DNA from: Triops longicaudatus
Taxonomy: Eukaryota > Arthropoda > Branchiopoda > Notostraca > Triopsidae
Assembly (NCBI GenBank): GCA_022885665.1
Contig: JAGQDJ010000035.1
Coordinates: 29,488 to 93,487, forward strand
Direction of reading: 5' to 3'
DNA length: 64,000 bases
In this document: one piece after another, positions 1 through 11,407 of the stretch
Layout of the letters: the number at the start of each line of letters is the position of its first letter
Numbering within the stretch: the stretch's first letter is position 1
The notes under the pieces: generated by a model
Seen by the model: the letters and a program-made list of their open reading frames with translations, nothing else
What the model was told of the DNA's origin: nothing
The model's database searches: none
Translations under genes and position numbers: made by a program

Positions 1-3000
1 GGGGGGGGGGGCAACTGCCCCCTCTGCCCCCCCCAGTTCCGCCGTCGCTGGCAGAAAACCGCCTTAACAGAAATTTTTTTTACACATATTTTTACTCCAG
101 TTCTGTGAGGACTTTTTTTACAACTCTGCAAGGTATTAAATTTAAAACAAAATATTCTGCGAATTGAACTGTGCAACGTCGCAGGCTCTGCAAGTTAAAA
201 AATAGTGAAATTGGTTCCTGTCGAATGATATTCTCCAATTCATAGTGGTAAAAATCTGAACTTAAAGCACATAAACTATGCAACCCAAAACTCTGTTTGA
301 TATTTGATTCTCCTGCCACTTTTTTGTAACTGTTCTTGAGTACGTTGACTGGTTGCCAAAATAATTATAGTTGTTTTTCTGCGTTAAAATGCACCCATGC
401 AGCTGCCTGCAGTTTGCACTTTTGTTAAATTGGCACCGTACTAAGCTACGCTCCACGTCAGGGATATAAAAGTGAAACGTGGGTGTAAGCCACATATTTA
501 AAGAAAAACTATAAAACGATTATTATTAAAAAAAAGCTCAGGTAAGAAAGAACGACAAGGAAATTGTGGGGTCCAACAATTCGAGTAATGGAAGGTAGGT
601 ACTGGAGTATTGTTTATTTAATATTTATATTAAAAAATCCGAAAAGTTACGTCGATTGTCCAACGTATTGTCGTTAGCGGCTTTCTTGCTAGAAAAAATT
701 AGTCGTTTTATTAAAAACTGGTCACACAATCAAAAGCTGTGACTCGATGAATTCTGTGATGTTAGGGTCTACTCACTCTGAGTGCCTAATGAGTTCCTCA
801 GTCTTTTAAGAGAGCGCCTATGACATCCTTTACATTCAATTAGCGAGCAATTAGATTTTTCTGCTCTTAGATTTGTTTCCAAATTCACGAGCGACATCTT
901 ACGAAGCTCACAGGTACTAAGGATCCGCCATTAGACCCCCAACATTTCTTCCAAAGTTTTACTTAGAGGCGTAGAAAACGGTAAGGACAAAAGTATCGTT
1001 ATGCAAAAGTAACAAAAGTCATGGCTTTTGAACGAGATGTTTCTTGTGGCTGGAAAAAGCAATCATGTCACATTCCGTTAAGTAACATTACACAAAGTTG
1101 CATGTGGAATGATTCAGAATTAATCGAGATATTCAGAAATGTCTGTTTTCCATAGCTTTTTTTTTTTTTTAAAAAAAAAAGAAATACAAGATACTTTTTC
1201 GCCCGTTGCGTTCACTATAGATGACCAAAAATTTTTACAATATATTTTTTGAGCTCACTGAATGCTGCTGAACAGTATGTGAAAAGCTCGGACACCATAG
1301 CCTCATAATCATTTCTAGAGGAGAACTAGAAATCTCAGGACACCCGTGGAAACTGTTGTAACAGCCGATCCCTCGGCCATGGGAAACGAGTCGTAAAAAA
1401 CGGCAACGCTGCATGACGTAACTTGCTTTTGAGTGGCCTTTGAAAATGGCGCCTCCACTACACGATGCGTTTGTATAATTGCTCGTCTGTATAATTGCAC
1501 GATGCTCGTCATTCCTATTGTAAAATAGAGTAGTATTCTAGAAGAAGTGGTAGTATTCTCGTAGTAATAGACTAGTATTCTTCTAGACTCAGAGTGGTAT
1601 TCTCGTCGACTCCTAGTAGTAATCTCACATACCTCTGAGTCTTAAGATACCCCTCGTACATCTCTACCACAAGAAACCAACCCATCCTACCCTTAAGCTT
1701 ACCCCAATCACAACGCAGGGTCCTCTGTCCTCTCCTCTTACCAAATTCTCCAGAGATAGTGTTTTTCTTCGTTTTGAGGTTAACTTTACTTAAAAAATGC
1801 AGGCTAAGACTATTTCACTTTCTGTCTTTCCATTTATGAGAGTAAACGTCCGACATCCAAGTAAAGAAAGTCCACAATTTTAATGCAATTAGGTTTTCGG
1901 CATGTTTCAAGTTGGTTTAAAAGTTTGATTCAACACCTCAATATAAACTTCCTTATCTAATGGACTTTTTGACAATCTGTTAAGCAAAAGCATGGGCTCT
2001 TGGGCACCTTTGGCTCTCCTAGCTAGGGTATTACATTAGAAGAATTTAGCAGTGTGATATTTGCAATATTTGAAAAACTCATAGGAAGAGAAAAAACGAA
2101 AGGATATCAGTGGACGCTATGACGAGTACGAGCTAGTGGGTATGTATTGGCAAATTCGACCGTCCCCACCACGAGGTGGTGGAATTTGGAAACAGCTCTA
2201 TAGAAAGCACGTTAAAAGGAAGGGAGTTTAGGCCATTTTTTCACAGTGAAATTTCACTTATTCGGTAAAGTTTTAACAAGCCGCCGCTTTAACTGGCCGA
2301 AATCCCAGACAATTGTGGAAAACTGCCTACCACCATCTTTTCTGAGGATAAACATAAGGCTTTTAAGCCGTTCATCGTCGCATGACGCAATCCCTTAAAA
2401 AATACGATGCCGATCGGTATCCCGTTATCCTCTTACCTTCCGGTTTTACTCTTATGCATCGCAGGTAAAATAAAACAGCCACATTTTACTAACATTTTCC
2501 ACATACGAGTCAGAGGGCTGGACGTAGGGTAATTACCCGAATCGCAACACGTACGCCGATTTTTTTGTCCAGCCATCTCAGGCATTACATAGTGAAACTT
2601 TCAAGTTAACGAAGGCAGTGACTAACACGATACTTCCGCGGAGAGTAGGAAAATGTACGGTTCTTACATTGAATTGTGATGTGTTGGGAACACATCCAGT
2701 CCAAAAATGTCTTATAGTTTGAAAAATTGTAGTGACGTTCAGTGCATTTAGCTGTCATGCTAGAACTTGGATGAAAATGGAATTAACGTGAAAATGCTGT
2801 CCTGAATATTAAAGTCTATGGTTAAATTTAACAAAAGAGCTAATAGATTAGTATAACTAGTTAAACCTGTAATATAGTGTGACTTACTCCAGTAAGAGCT
2901 CACGGTTTGGTTGCTTAACTGCCGAAGGCAAGCACCATGTCTGATATCAGTCATGTTTAAATTGTTTGTCCGTAGTTCACATCAAAATAGTTGATCGTAC

Positions 3001-3454
3001 AGCACAAGTGAACTGTAGATTGTGGTACCCAAGATCATACTTCGAGGAGGGACTGGACAGTTGACACTGGATTGTTCATCTATCAGCTTTCTTACGGCAA
3101 AACACACAGCCATTTTGTCCCACCTTTAGTACAAACTCGTTTTATACAAATTGAAGGGCTTATAGTTTTCCTGGCCGTTCGGTCTTATTTTTCACCTTCT
3201 TAGAGTTAACGTGTACCTTGTTTGATAGCCAGGACATTACTGCATCTGGAGAGAATAATTTGGGGTTAGAGCTTTGTCTGCCCATGATTTGAAAAATAAA
3301 GAACAGAAAACTGCTAACTTTGTCCCGTCCCTCCTCTACGATTACTAAATTCTTTTCGTTAATTTCCACAAGATTTTTTTTCGTTAATTTCTCGTGTGGT
3401 TCGAATTAGCAAACGCTTTATTTCTCCATTTCATTTAGACCCTTGGCTTTTTCC
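1..3454. other. Intergenic region, no gene seen
   Basis: No open frame here looks like a protein. The first 50 bases are G- and C-homopolymer rich. The stretch holds a diverged dispersed repeat (about 980-1375), a zone of short imperfect repeats built on an AGTATTCT-like unit (about 1528-1630), and AT-rich sequence. The promoter of the plus-strand fucosyltransferase should lie at the right end. I could not place a start site. Confidence 0.5.
980..1375. repeat. Dispersed repeat, copy 1
   Basis: About 390 bases that match 9174-9530 in the same orientation, with frequent substitutions and small indels. Shared blocks include TTTTGAACGAGA, GATGACCAAAA, and GAACAGTATGTGAAAAGCT. The order of shared blocks is kept across the whole length. 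It is an old interspersed repeat of unknown class; no coding content was seen. Confidence 0.75.
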
Positions 3455-4809
3455 ATGAAGCATCTGGCCAAGACGGCGTTCGGACCCATGAAACAGAAGC
3501 TGTCCTTGTGGTTTCCTTGCTGTTTCGCCGGTTTGCTACTTTGGCGCTTCATCCGGCATGTAAAGCAAACAGTCGTGGGTCACTGTTCCAAACCCATTAC
3601 CCTAGGCTTCTGTGCTCTATGCTTTCTGTGCTTCGCGTTTCTTGGTGTCTTACTCTTTGATTTGGAGCCTTTGAAATTAACGTCCGTCCTAAATGGCCTT
3701 TGGCTCGCCCCTAAAGTAACAGCATGGTAATGGAGTTGGTAACTGCTTAACATGTTATCGTTAAATAGGAAGTCAGGTCAACGCCCAAGCTGGTACTTTA
3801 CTGGACTAAATTTTTCGAACGAGAAGATTTTTACGTTGGATATGAAGACAAACCGTTTAGAAACTGTCCGCTCGTTACCAACTGCCGTAGCACAAGGAAC
3901 AGGTCCCTTCTGCTCCAGAGTGATGCCGTAATTTTCCACATAGGAGACATTCGTTTGCATGATATGCCACTCTTCCGTCTAGCGCATCAAAGATGGATCT
4001 TTTTCTACCAGGAACCACCCCATCATACGGTCCCTTTGCATCCTTACACGAATGTTTTTAACTGGACCATGACGTACCGATCAGATTCTGACGTTTACCA
4101 CCCGTATGGTCGGACTTGGCCCATAACGCATCGGGTACCAGCAAAACTTGTCGCTAATAAGTCCACAGAATGGGTTACGGATCTGAAGAATTTTCGACAG
4201 CTACGGAATTCACCGCAAGATGACGAAGTAGATTTCCAGTTTAATTACGATTCGTTTATAAAAAATAAAACGAAAGGTATTGCATGGTTTGTTTCAAATT
4301 GCGCCTCGAAGAGTGGTAGAGAGCATTTTGTTCGCAAACTGAGGCAGTTTATTGACGTAGACATCTATGGCAAGTGTGGGAATTTGTCATGTAAGGGGAA
4401 AGAGACCTGTCTGCAAATGCTGGGCAAGGATTACAAATTTTATTTAGCTTTAGAAAACTCTGTGTGCAAAGATTACGTGACTGAGAAGTTTTTCAATATG
4501 CTAGAAATTGGTGTCGTACCAATTGTATTTGGACTGAATGCACATAAAAATATCGGCCCTCCCAGTTCCTACATCGATGCTGATGCTTTCGAGTCTCCGG
4601 AAGCGTTAGCTAACTATTTGGACCTGCTAATGAACAATGATACGCTTTATAAGGGGTATCTTTTGTGGAATAATTATTATAAGCCAAAAAATGTTGGCGG
4701 ATGGTGCACACTGTGTGAAATGCTCAATAATCCTAACTTGGGAAGATTTGTGTATAAGGACATTCAGCATTGGTGGATTGCTAAAGCGAATTGCGATCTT
4801 AGGAACTAG
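3455..4809 (+). CDS. Alpha-1,3-fucosyltransferase, GT10 family (copy A)
   Basis: Transfers fucose from GDP-fucose to glycans in the Golgi. Exons 3455-3715 and 3769-4809, separated by a 53-base GT-AG intron in phase 0, give 433 residues. The cytosolic N-terminus is followed by hydrophobic stretches at about residues 16-31 and 47-70, the second being the likely type II anchor. The catalytic domain shows the family signatures: FNWTMTYRSDSD near residue 184, and FYLALENS followed by KDYVTEKFF and VVPIVFG near 310-340. The start is the first ATG in the open frame; a TTG four codons upstream was not used. The acceptor specificity (Lewis-type or core) cannot be told from sequence. A paralogue with the same intron position lies tail to tail at 6281-7566. 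Confidence 0.9.
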
Positions 4810-6280
4810 ATGTCTAGCGACAGTTATTTTAATTAGGAGATTTTTAATTATGTAACACCGTGTAATCAAATATCGTTATCATATCTATATTTTGCTGTGA
4901 CTTTTAATGATTTGAGTGTTCTTGCAATAAAGCATCTGCATTGGAATAAAACCAATGATACGCAATAAAACGGGTTAACCGAGCACATATCGGTAACAAT
5001 ACGTCTAGTTGGAGAAGGCGGGCGAAGGAAAAAAAAAAGATTAAAAAGTACGTTGTAAAAAGTACCTACAGAAGAAGCTATTAGAAAACTAAATAAATTT
5101 ACTTGCGCTACTTTTGTGGAGATAGGTTGTTTCCATGGTATTTTGTGTCGAAAGTTGCCTGTGTGATAGAAAGTATGACAAAATAATGTTTCATCTCGGG
5201 CATTCCCAATCTTACGTTTTTTAGTGAAATTCAAAAGTTTTAAGGAACCAAGAAAATGTGTCGTAGGTTCTATTGTGTTGTCTGCTATTCTTTTCGCATC
5301 GTTTTGAGTTGAAGTTTAATTTTTCTCTTAAATTATTTTGGAGTATGACGGAAACTTTTATTGCTTTATGAGGTGGAAAAAATACCTGTAATCACAACTA
5401 CATTGTGCGCAGGTACTTTGTTTTGTCAGTCATTATGGCGTGCACACTGGACGCTAACTATGATGGAAATTGTTTTGCATCCACGCATCTCTCCGATTAT
5501 ATATGCTCGTTGTCAGATTATTGCGTATCTAATTATGTTTTGCATCATAGTTCTCCAGAACAGAAAAACACAGTTGGAAAATGTGGGACTGTTTCTGGGT
5601 TGAGAGGAAGATAATTGTTTTATTTATTTCGGAAAGTGAGGTTTAATTAAAAGGTACGATCAGGAAATGAGGCAAACGAATTTGAGAGTACGTGCAGCAA
5701 AATAGATGTTGATTGGTGATTCATTTTCTAGTATTACTTTACGCAGTTCAGTACTCTACAGCACAGCGGTTCCTAATCTGTGCGCCGTGGTTGCCCTGTA
5801 CGGGCGCCAAGAAATGGTCCGACGTTTCGACTGAAATTAAGTTAAGCACAAATGACTATGGAAAGGGGCGCCTGACTCAGCTTGTGAAGCGGAAAGGGCG
5901 TCGCGAGCGGAAAAGTTCACGAACCTCTGTTCTATAGTGATCTTACACTATCCAGCAAGATTACGGAGCCATGCCGAAGGGTGATAGAAACGAAGACATA
6001 ACGGAAATAGCTACGTTAATGTTACGCAAGGTAATCAGTAACGTATATTTCACCTAACCTCCCTTCGCTCTCCTTCAATGGAAACACAAAAGCAAATCTT
6101 CAGTGTTTTATTTCAATATAATAATTAATAAATGTGCTGATGAAAGCGTTAAACACATTGTTTTTTAATTGCTATAAAACACAAGAAATTCCACAGTTCA
6201 CGAGAATGGGAAGCTCAGTATGGCCTGCATCTTGCATTCTTCAAGAAAACTGGGTTACAAGCCATGAGTTATTTCATAGC
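4810..6280. other. Spacer between convergent fucosyltransferases
   Basis: This holds the 3' ends of both flanking genes. AATAAA occurs at about 4926 and 4963 on the plus strand. Short open frames at 5361-5614 and 5713-5937 have no recognisable domain and look like chance. No other feature was seen. Confidence 0.5.
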
Positions 6281-7566
6281 TTACCAGGTGGGCTGAAAAC
6301 ATTTATTTTCATCAAACCACCATGCATCTATACTATGGTAGACTGTTTTCTTCTGGGTCGTGGTTGGATCGTTCAGCATTTTACACAATTGACACCATCC
6401 TTTGTTTTCAACGAGTCGCATAACGTCATTCCATTTCAAATATTCCTGATAGATAGTATCGTTCCTCATCACTTGGTGCAGAAATTCGGCTAAGGATTTG
6501 GGCGACTCAAACTGAAGCGCATCAATGTAACCATTTGAAGGCCCTAGCGTTTTATGTGCATCAATCCCGAACACAATTGGTACCATACCGAATTTGAGTG
6601 CGTTAAAAAACTTCTCGGTGATATAGTCTACACACAAGGAGTTTTCAAAAGCGAGGTAAAACTTATATTCCCTACCAAGTCTTGCCATGCATGAAATCCC
6701 CCTTTCGCAAGTTAAATTGCCACATCTGCCATAAATATGGACGTCAATATACTTGGAAAGTTCACGGACATAGTTCTCTCGTTTGCTTTGCGTTGGACAG
6801 TGCGAAACTACCCAGGCTATGCTTTTCGTCTTGTTCTTAACAAACGAATCGTAATCAAATTTAATATCGTAACCACTCGATTCCTTCAGTGTACGGAAAC
6901 TTTCAAGGTCTACAGTTGATATCGTCTTGACAACCTGCAGCTTCTCTCTTGAACTGAAAGGCACTACTTTACCGTAACCGTCTGTTATATCCGAATCCAA
7001 GCGATAGGTCATAGTCCAGTTGTAGATATTAGGAGGGTACTGCGGTCGGTGGCAGTAAATGGGTGATTCATGATCAAACCAAATCCATTTTTGGTGTTCG
7101 AAACGGAAGGGCGGCATATCGTGAAACTTTATGTCACTTGGATGGAAAAGGAGAGCGTCACTAATGCTTAACTGCGACCGGTTGTCGGTAGACACGCAAT
7201 TAGACACTGGACAGAGTTGGAACGGCATTTTACCGAAACCCATGTAGAAATCCGGTGCCCTGTGAAACGTGGTCCAATACAAAACTACTTTTGTTCGTAG
7301 GTTATCCTATGTTTGCACGTGTTAAGTGAGTTACTTAAAAAATATAACAGAATTGAGAGATGTACCTCCTTAGTAGAAATAGATGCTGCGGTGATATCCA
7401 CCGTTTCCCGAACTGTGTTGTTAACTGTCTCCTGTTTAGTAGGTTCGGAAGCTAGAAAGATGGATTTGTAAAGATGGAGAGCTAGGCCTGCCACAAAAAG
7501 CCACAAGATGATGCAGGTTAATTTCCTGACAGGCCACTGTGAAGAGAACTGGAAAAATTTCCTCAT
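6281..7566 (-). CDS. Alpha-1,3-fucosyltransferase, GT10 family (copy B)
   Basis: A Golgi GDP-fucose-dependent fucosyltransferase paralogous to the gene at 3455-4809. Exon 1 is 7566-7366 and exon 2 is 7306-6281, with a 59-base intron in phase 0, giving 408 residues. Residues 16-32 form a type II membrane anchor, followed by a Ser/Thr-rich stem. The catalytic domain has IYNWTMTYRLDSD, then FYLAFENS, VDYITEKFFNA and MVPIVFG. Both paralogues have the intron at the equivalent place, a few residues before a shared VLYWT motif, which argues for duplication of an intron-containing ancestor. The acceptor was chosen so that phase 0 is kept; a nearer AG would introduce a stop. Donor substrate is known for the family; the acceptor is not known here. 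Confidence 0.9.
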
Positions 7567-7948
7567 CTTGCGCAATTGATTAAGCTTTTTTTTTCTTCTT
7601 CAAAAGGTTTTCTCGTCCGACACGTCTAACAGTGATAAAAAGATCCAAAACCAAAGTCAAAATATGCACATTCACTTGTTGTAGCGAGTGTTATTTTCAA
7701 AATTTGGCGTCACTCGTTAAGTTGCGATCGAGAAACGAACCAATGACAACTTATCCTCTTTCAGACAACTATCCCTCGTTGGTTTCAACCTAGATTGACT
7801 TTTATAGCGCTCGATGACACAATAATGCGATAGATTTTTGAACGCATTGAGAATCAAGCTGTTGTAGTCCTGTTCTAGTTGATAACACTGACGACGCTTC
7901 TTAATAACAAATCACACTTGATAAGTTGCTTAACGTACTAGATATTGC

Positions 7949-8016
7949 ACAGTGTATCGCTCCAATTCGAGTAAAGTTATTGAACGTACTTTACTTAAGT
8001 TGGAATGATACACTGT
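7949..8016 (+). other. Hairpin with microRNA-precursor geometry
   Basis: The arms 7949-7977 and 7988-8016 pair over 29 positions as plus-strand RNA. I count 24 Watson-Crick pairs, three G-U pairs and two mismatches, with a 10-base loop. The G-U pairs would be A-C mismatches on the other strand, so the fold favours a plus-strand transcript. The lower stem expected of a primary microRNA is weak. A short inverted-repeat transposon remnant is the alternative. Confidence 0.4.
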
Positions 8017-9173
8017 ATTTATGAATTTTTGGACGTTCTGTGTTGCAGCCTCATCGAAGGACCTGTGCCTCACTATTGACTACATAAAGGGTTCAGAGAT
8101 CCCGAAAGTCCGTATAAGTCGGCGAAAGAGCTCTATATCGAAAACAGTGACTGGACGCTGTTTAGCTCGGCTGCGTCGGATTCGACTACTGACATCGAGC
8201 TGTATTGTAACCAAATTATCACTTATTCGAAAAAGCGACCGTCCGTACGTGAAGTTCACATCTGGAAAAGCGCGAGAAAAATTATCACTTTAATGTCAAT
8301 AACCGAGAAGCGGGCCATGACTCAGCTCTCGACCATGGATGTTCTAGATGTTTTAGGAATTACTTAATTGTTCTGACCTTTGTGTTTGTTGTTTGTCCTT
8401 CACTTTGTACCTAAATAGTGTTATGTGTTCTTATTATAAGGTGATGGAAAAATTCAGATAGACACACACTTCAAGTGTCTGTGGGCAGTGAGACTCTTTC
8501 AGCGTCGCTGCTCAGATGGCTGTTAAAGCACTGTTCATTTCGATTACCAAATAGTTGTGTAAAAATGAATAAAATTTTAAAATGTCATAACGTGTTTCTA
8601 AATAAGTTAAAACTTAAAATTTCAAGATATTCGTTAAAACCTGTGGCCAAGTATTGCGTACAAACACATTTCATGTGCAATTTTTTTAGTGAAACTTTCC
8701 AAGTAAAGTAAATTACTACTAACTTTGTAAAACGTACTACTGTGGTCTTTGTCAAACAATTTGCAATTACTTGTAAAATTCAGGGTTGAATTATCGCATT
8801 AATTACTGTACTGCGGTAACAATCGCTGAGCGTCTTTTCGATGGATTTTGTGTTTCTTATAAAGTCATCCTATTAAATTCTTTTTTTTTGTACGTGTGCT
8901 ACTTGCAATGAACCATCCAAGTACACAAGTTACCAAAAATGTATTAGATTTTTTAGAGTTGTTCACAAACGACAATTAGCCCCCAGAAGTGTGTATTAAA
9001 GAAGAAAGAAAACTTGTTCTGAAAAAGCGTCTAATTATGATCGATATTTGTAAATTACACTTAAAAAAAGCGTTCATTACTGAGTAATATGTATGTATTA
9101 GAGAGGCATATACAACGGATATTCCTTAACCAGTAAACTAGACGTTTAGATATTTTTTTTTATTAGAGGAGGA

Positions 9174-9530
9174 TAGAGACAAAAGTCACCTTACGCGAAA
9201 GTATCAAGAGCCATAACTTTTGAACGAGAGGTTTCTTGTGGCTATAAAAAAAAATCACAGTCATGTCACAAACCGCTAAATAGTACAACACAAAATCGCA
9301 TGTGAAATTATTGAAAATTTATCGAGATGTTCAACAATGTCTGTTTTTCCTAGCTTTTTTAAAACATACTTTTCGCCCGCTGCGTCCACTTCAGATGACC
9401 AAAAGCTTCTATAAAACATTTTTTGAGCTCATCGAATGCTACTGAACAGTATGTGAAAAGCTTGGTCCCATAGTTATTTTTTGAGGAGACTTAGAAATCC
9501 CAGGCACCCGTCGAAACGATAGTGACAGCC
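9174..9530. repeat. Dispersed repeat, copy 2
   Basis: This matches 980-1375 in the same orientation over most of its length, with diverged but collinear blocks. No target-site duplication or coding frame was found. The class is unknown. Confidence 0.75.
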
Positions 9531-9572
9531 GGTTTTTGCTGCGTTTTCCCATTTGCATTCCGATTTTCTCAA

Positions 9573-9665
9573 AATACAGTCTAACCCGCTTATTTGAATA
9601 GGCTCGGGACCGGACGGACATTATTCAAATGTGTGGAGTATTAAGAAATACTGAGTTGCCTGTAC
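9573..9665. repeat. Tc1/mariner- or pogo-like remnant
   Basis: It begins with TACAGTCTAACCCGCTTATT and shares GAATAGGCTCGGGACCGGAC with the copy at about 41218-41393. The CAGT end next to TA, and the wording of the end sequence, recall Tigger/pogo-type terminal repeats. Only a fragment is present, so the class is an inference. Confidence 0.4.
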
Positions 9666-10429
9666 AACATGATAAAAATTACGAACTGAAGGAGATAAAG
9701 ATTAGACATATAATGCCCTGTATTTAATAGTCAAGTTTTTAACATTTTTCTTTCAAAACATCCATGATTGAACGCTGTTTTGCATTCTTGTCTTTTACAT
9801 TAAACAATGTTTTTAAGTCATAAAGACTTCACAACCACCACCAAATAGCCTACTTTCACAACCCGTGTCACTTATAAACCGACGAACGACACCAGTTACT
9901 TGGTAACCACTACTTGACTCACGCAAAATCGTTGAGCAAGTGAATCATTTTTTTTTTTCTAAGAGACACTTCCACTCACTGAGCTAGAGAAAAACTTGTG
10001 TTCTTTCTTTTGAACATGTTTGTTTCACTTCTTTAGCTCTGCTACTAAACGTAAGCAAGGCAAATTGGCTTAACTAATAGTCGTCAACAGGGAAATGTGT
10101 AGGTGAAGGGTTGAAGCTTTCTTTTGGACGCAATTCCTTTCAAGCATTCCGTGAAATATTGCGGCTTTCTGGTGTCAAAATTCATTGCCAAAGTTCCGTA
10201 TTCATTTAGACGAAGTTATTCAGCGTTCTAAAATATACAACGGGACTTAATTTATTTATTTTTATTTATTTTTTTAAAGTGGTGTATTCAATTCTGAGTT
10301 ATTCGTGAGGTAGAAAGGTGTTCATTTAAAGTACCTTGCGGTAGAAAGGTAGTGAGGTAGAAGATTTTGAAAAATATGCAAGAACATCCCAGAAGTAAGT
10401 AGGCTTAATTTTTTTCACGGCTGAAGAAA

Positions 10430-10665
10430 CAAAATGACAAACAAAAAGTTTCGGAAGAGAAATGAAAAGGAGAAAAGCTAGGGGAAAAAACTGAGAAAGA
10501 GACAAGGAAAACAAAACAGAAATATAAGGAAAAAATATAAAAGAGTAGGGAGAAAGAGAAGAGATTTAAGGAAGGGATAAATAAAAGGATAAAGTAAAAA
10601 AAAAATATAAAAGAAGGAAAACGAAGTATAAGGACAGAAGATGCGAACGAGAAGAAAACAAAATT
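10430..10665. other. Purine-rich tract
   Basis: About 235 bases made almost wholly of A and G on the plus strand, interrupted by scattered pyrimidines. No period was obvious. Such tracts can form triple-stranded structures. No gene overlaps it. Confidence 0.6.
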
Positions 10666-11407
10666 ATGTAAGAGAATGCAGTTAAGCTTGTACGGGTTGG
10701 CAAAAACAACTGAACTGAAAACTTCTTGGCTTACTGAAAGGTGCCATGTAATTCAACTGAAATATGTAATGCAGGGAAGGTGAATGTGCAATACGTGAGG
10801 AAATTACGAATGTATTGCTCTACAAACATTGCTCATTTAAAGTACCTTGCGGTTACGTCAAATTGAGAACCATTACGCTAAAAAAAAAACAAGTGTGAAA
10901 CGTAGTGGTAAAATACGGGCACAAATTAGCACTTTTAAAAAATCCAAGTTCAATGAAAACTTACTAATTTAGTCAAGCACAACCAACTGATTGGGATAAT
11001 TTACTAAATTAGCCGCAAAAACGAAAATAGAAAAAATAGCATCTGGTTAACAGTCCTCTCAGCACACAAAAACACTTGCCAATTGTGGAAGCCAGTTAAC
11101 AAAATTATGCAACGGAATCACATAAAAGCGAACTGGAAAAAAGTAAATTACGAAATAAGCTTTCAACGTGAGTTTAGCATGCCAAACGACATTATAAACT
11201 GGGTATATCCTTAAAGGACTTCGCCAGTTAATTACGTTTGACAGCCTAGTAATGTACTAAGAATTCAGGAAATCAACTTTCACGTATTTTTTAACTCTGC
11301 AACCCAACAAGCCCACAACAGCCACCTACCCACATTCACACGAAACTTACGTATGTTGTCACAACTTACTCGACAGTTTACCCTGTCGTCCTGCATTAAG
11401 ACCAATC

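Larger units (their letters stand above)
7567..11407. other. Intergenic region with repeats, no gene seen
   Basis: It contains a plus-strand hairpin (7949-8016), the second copy of a dispersed repeat (9174-9530), a transposon-end remnant (about 9573-9665), and a purine-rich tract (10430-10665). A 21-base word occurs identically at 10322-10342 and 10833-10853. Open frames at 8021-8293 and 8475-8711 have no recognisable domain. Confidence 0.5.

Noticed and set aside
6134..6493. Plus-strand open frame of 119 codons
   Set aside because: It is the antisense shadow of the last part of fucosyltransferase copy B.
10304..10360. Two let-7-like TGAGGTAG words
   Set aside because: They lie in a purine-rich intergenic tract with no transcript model, where such words are expected by composition.
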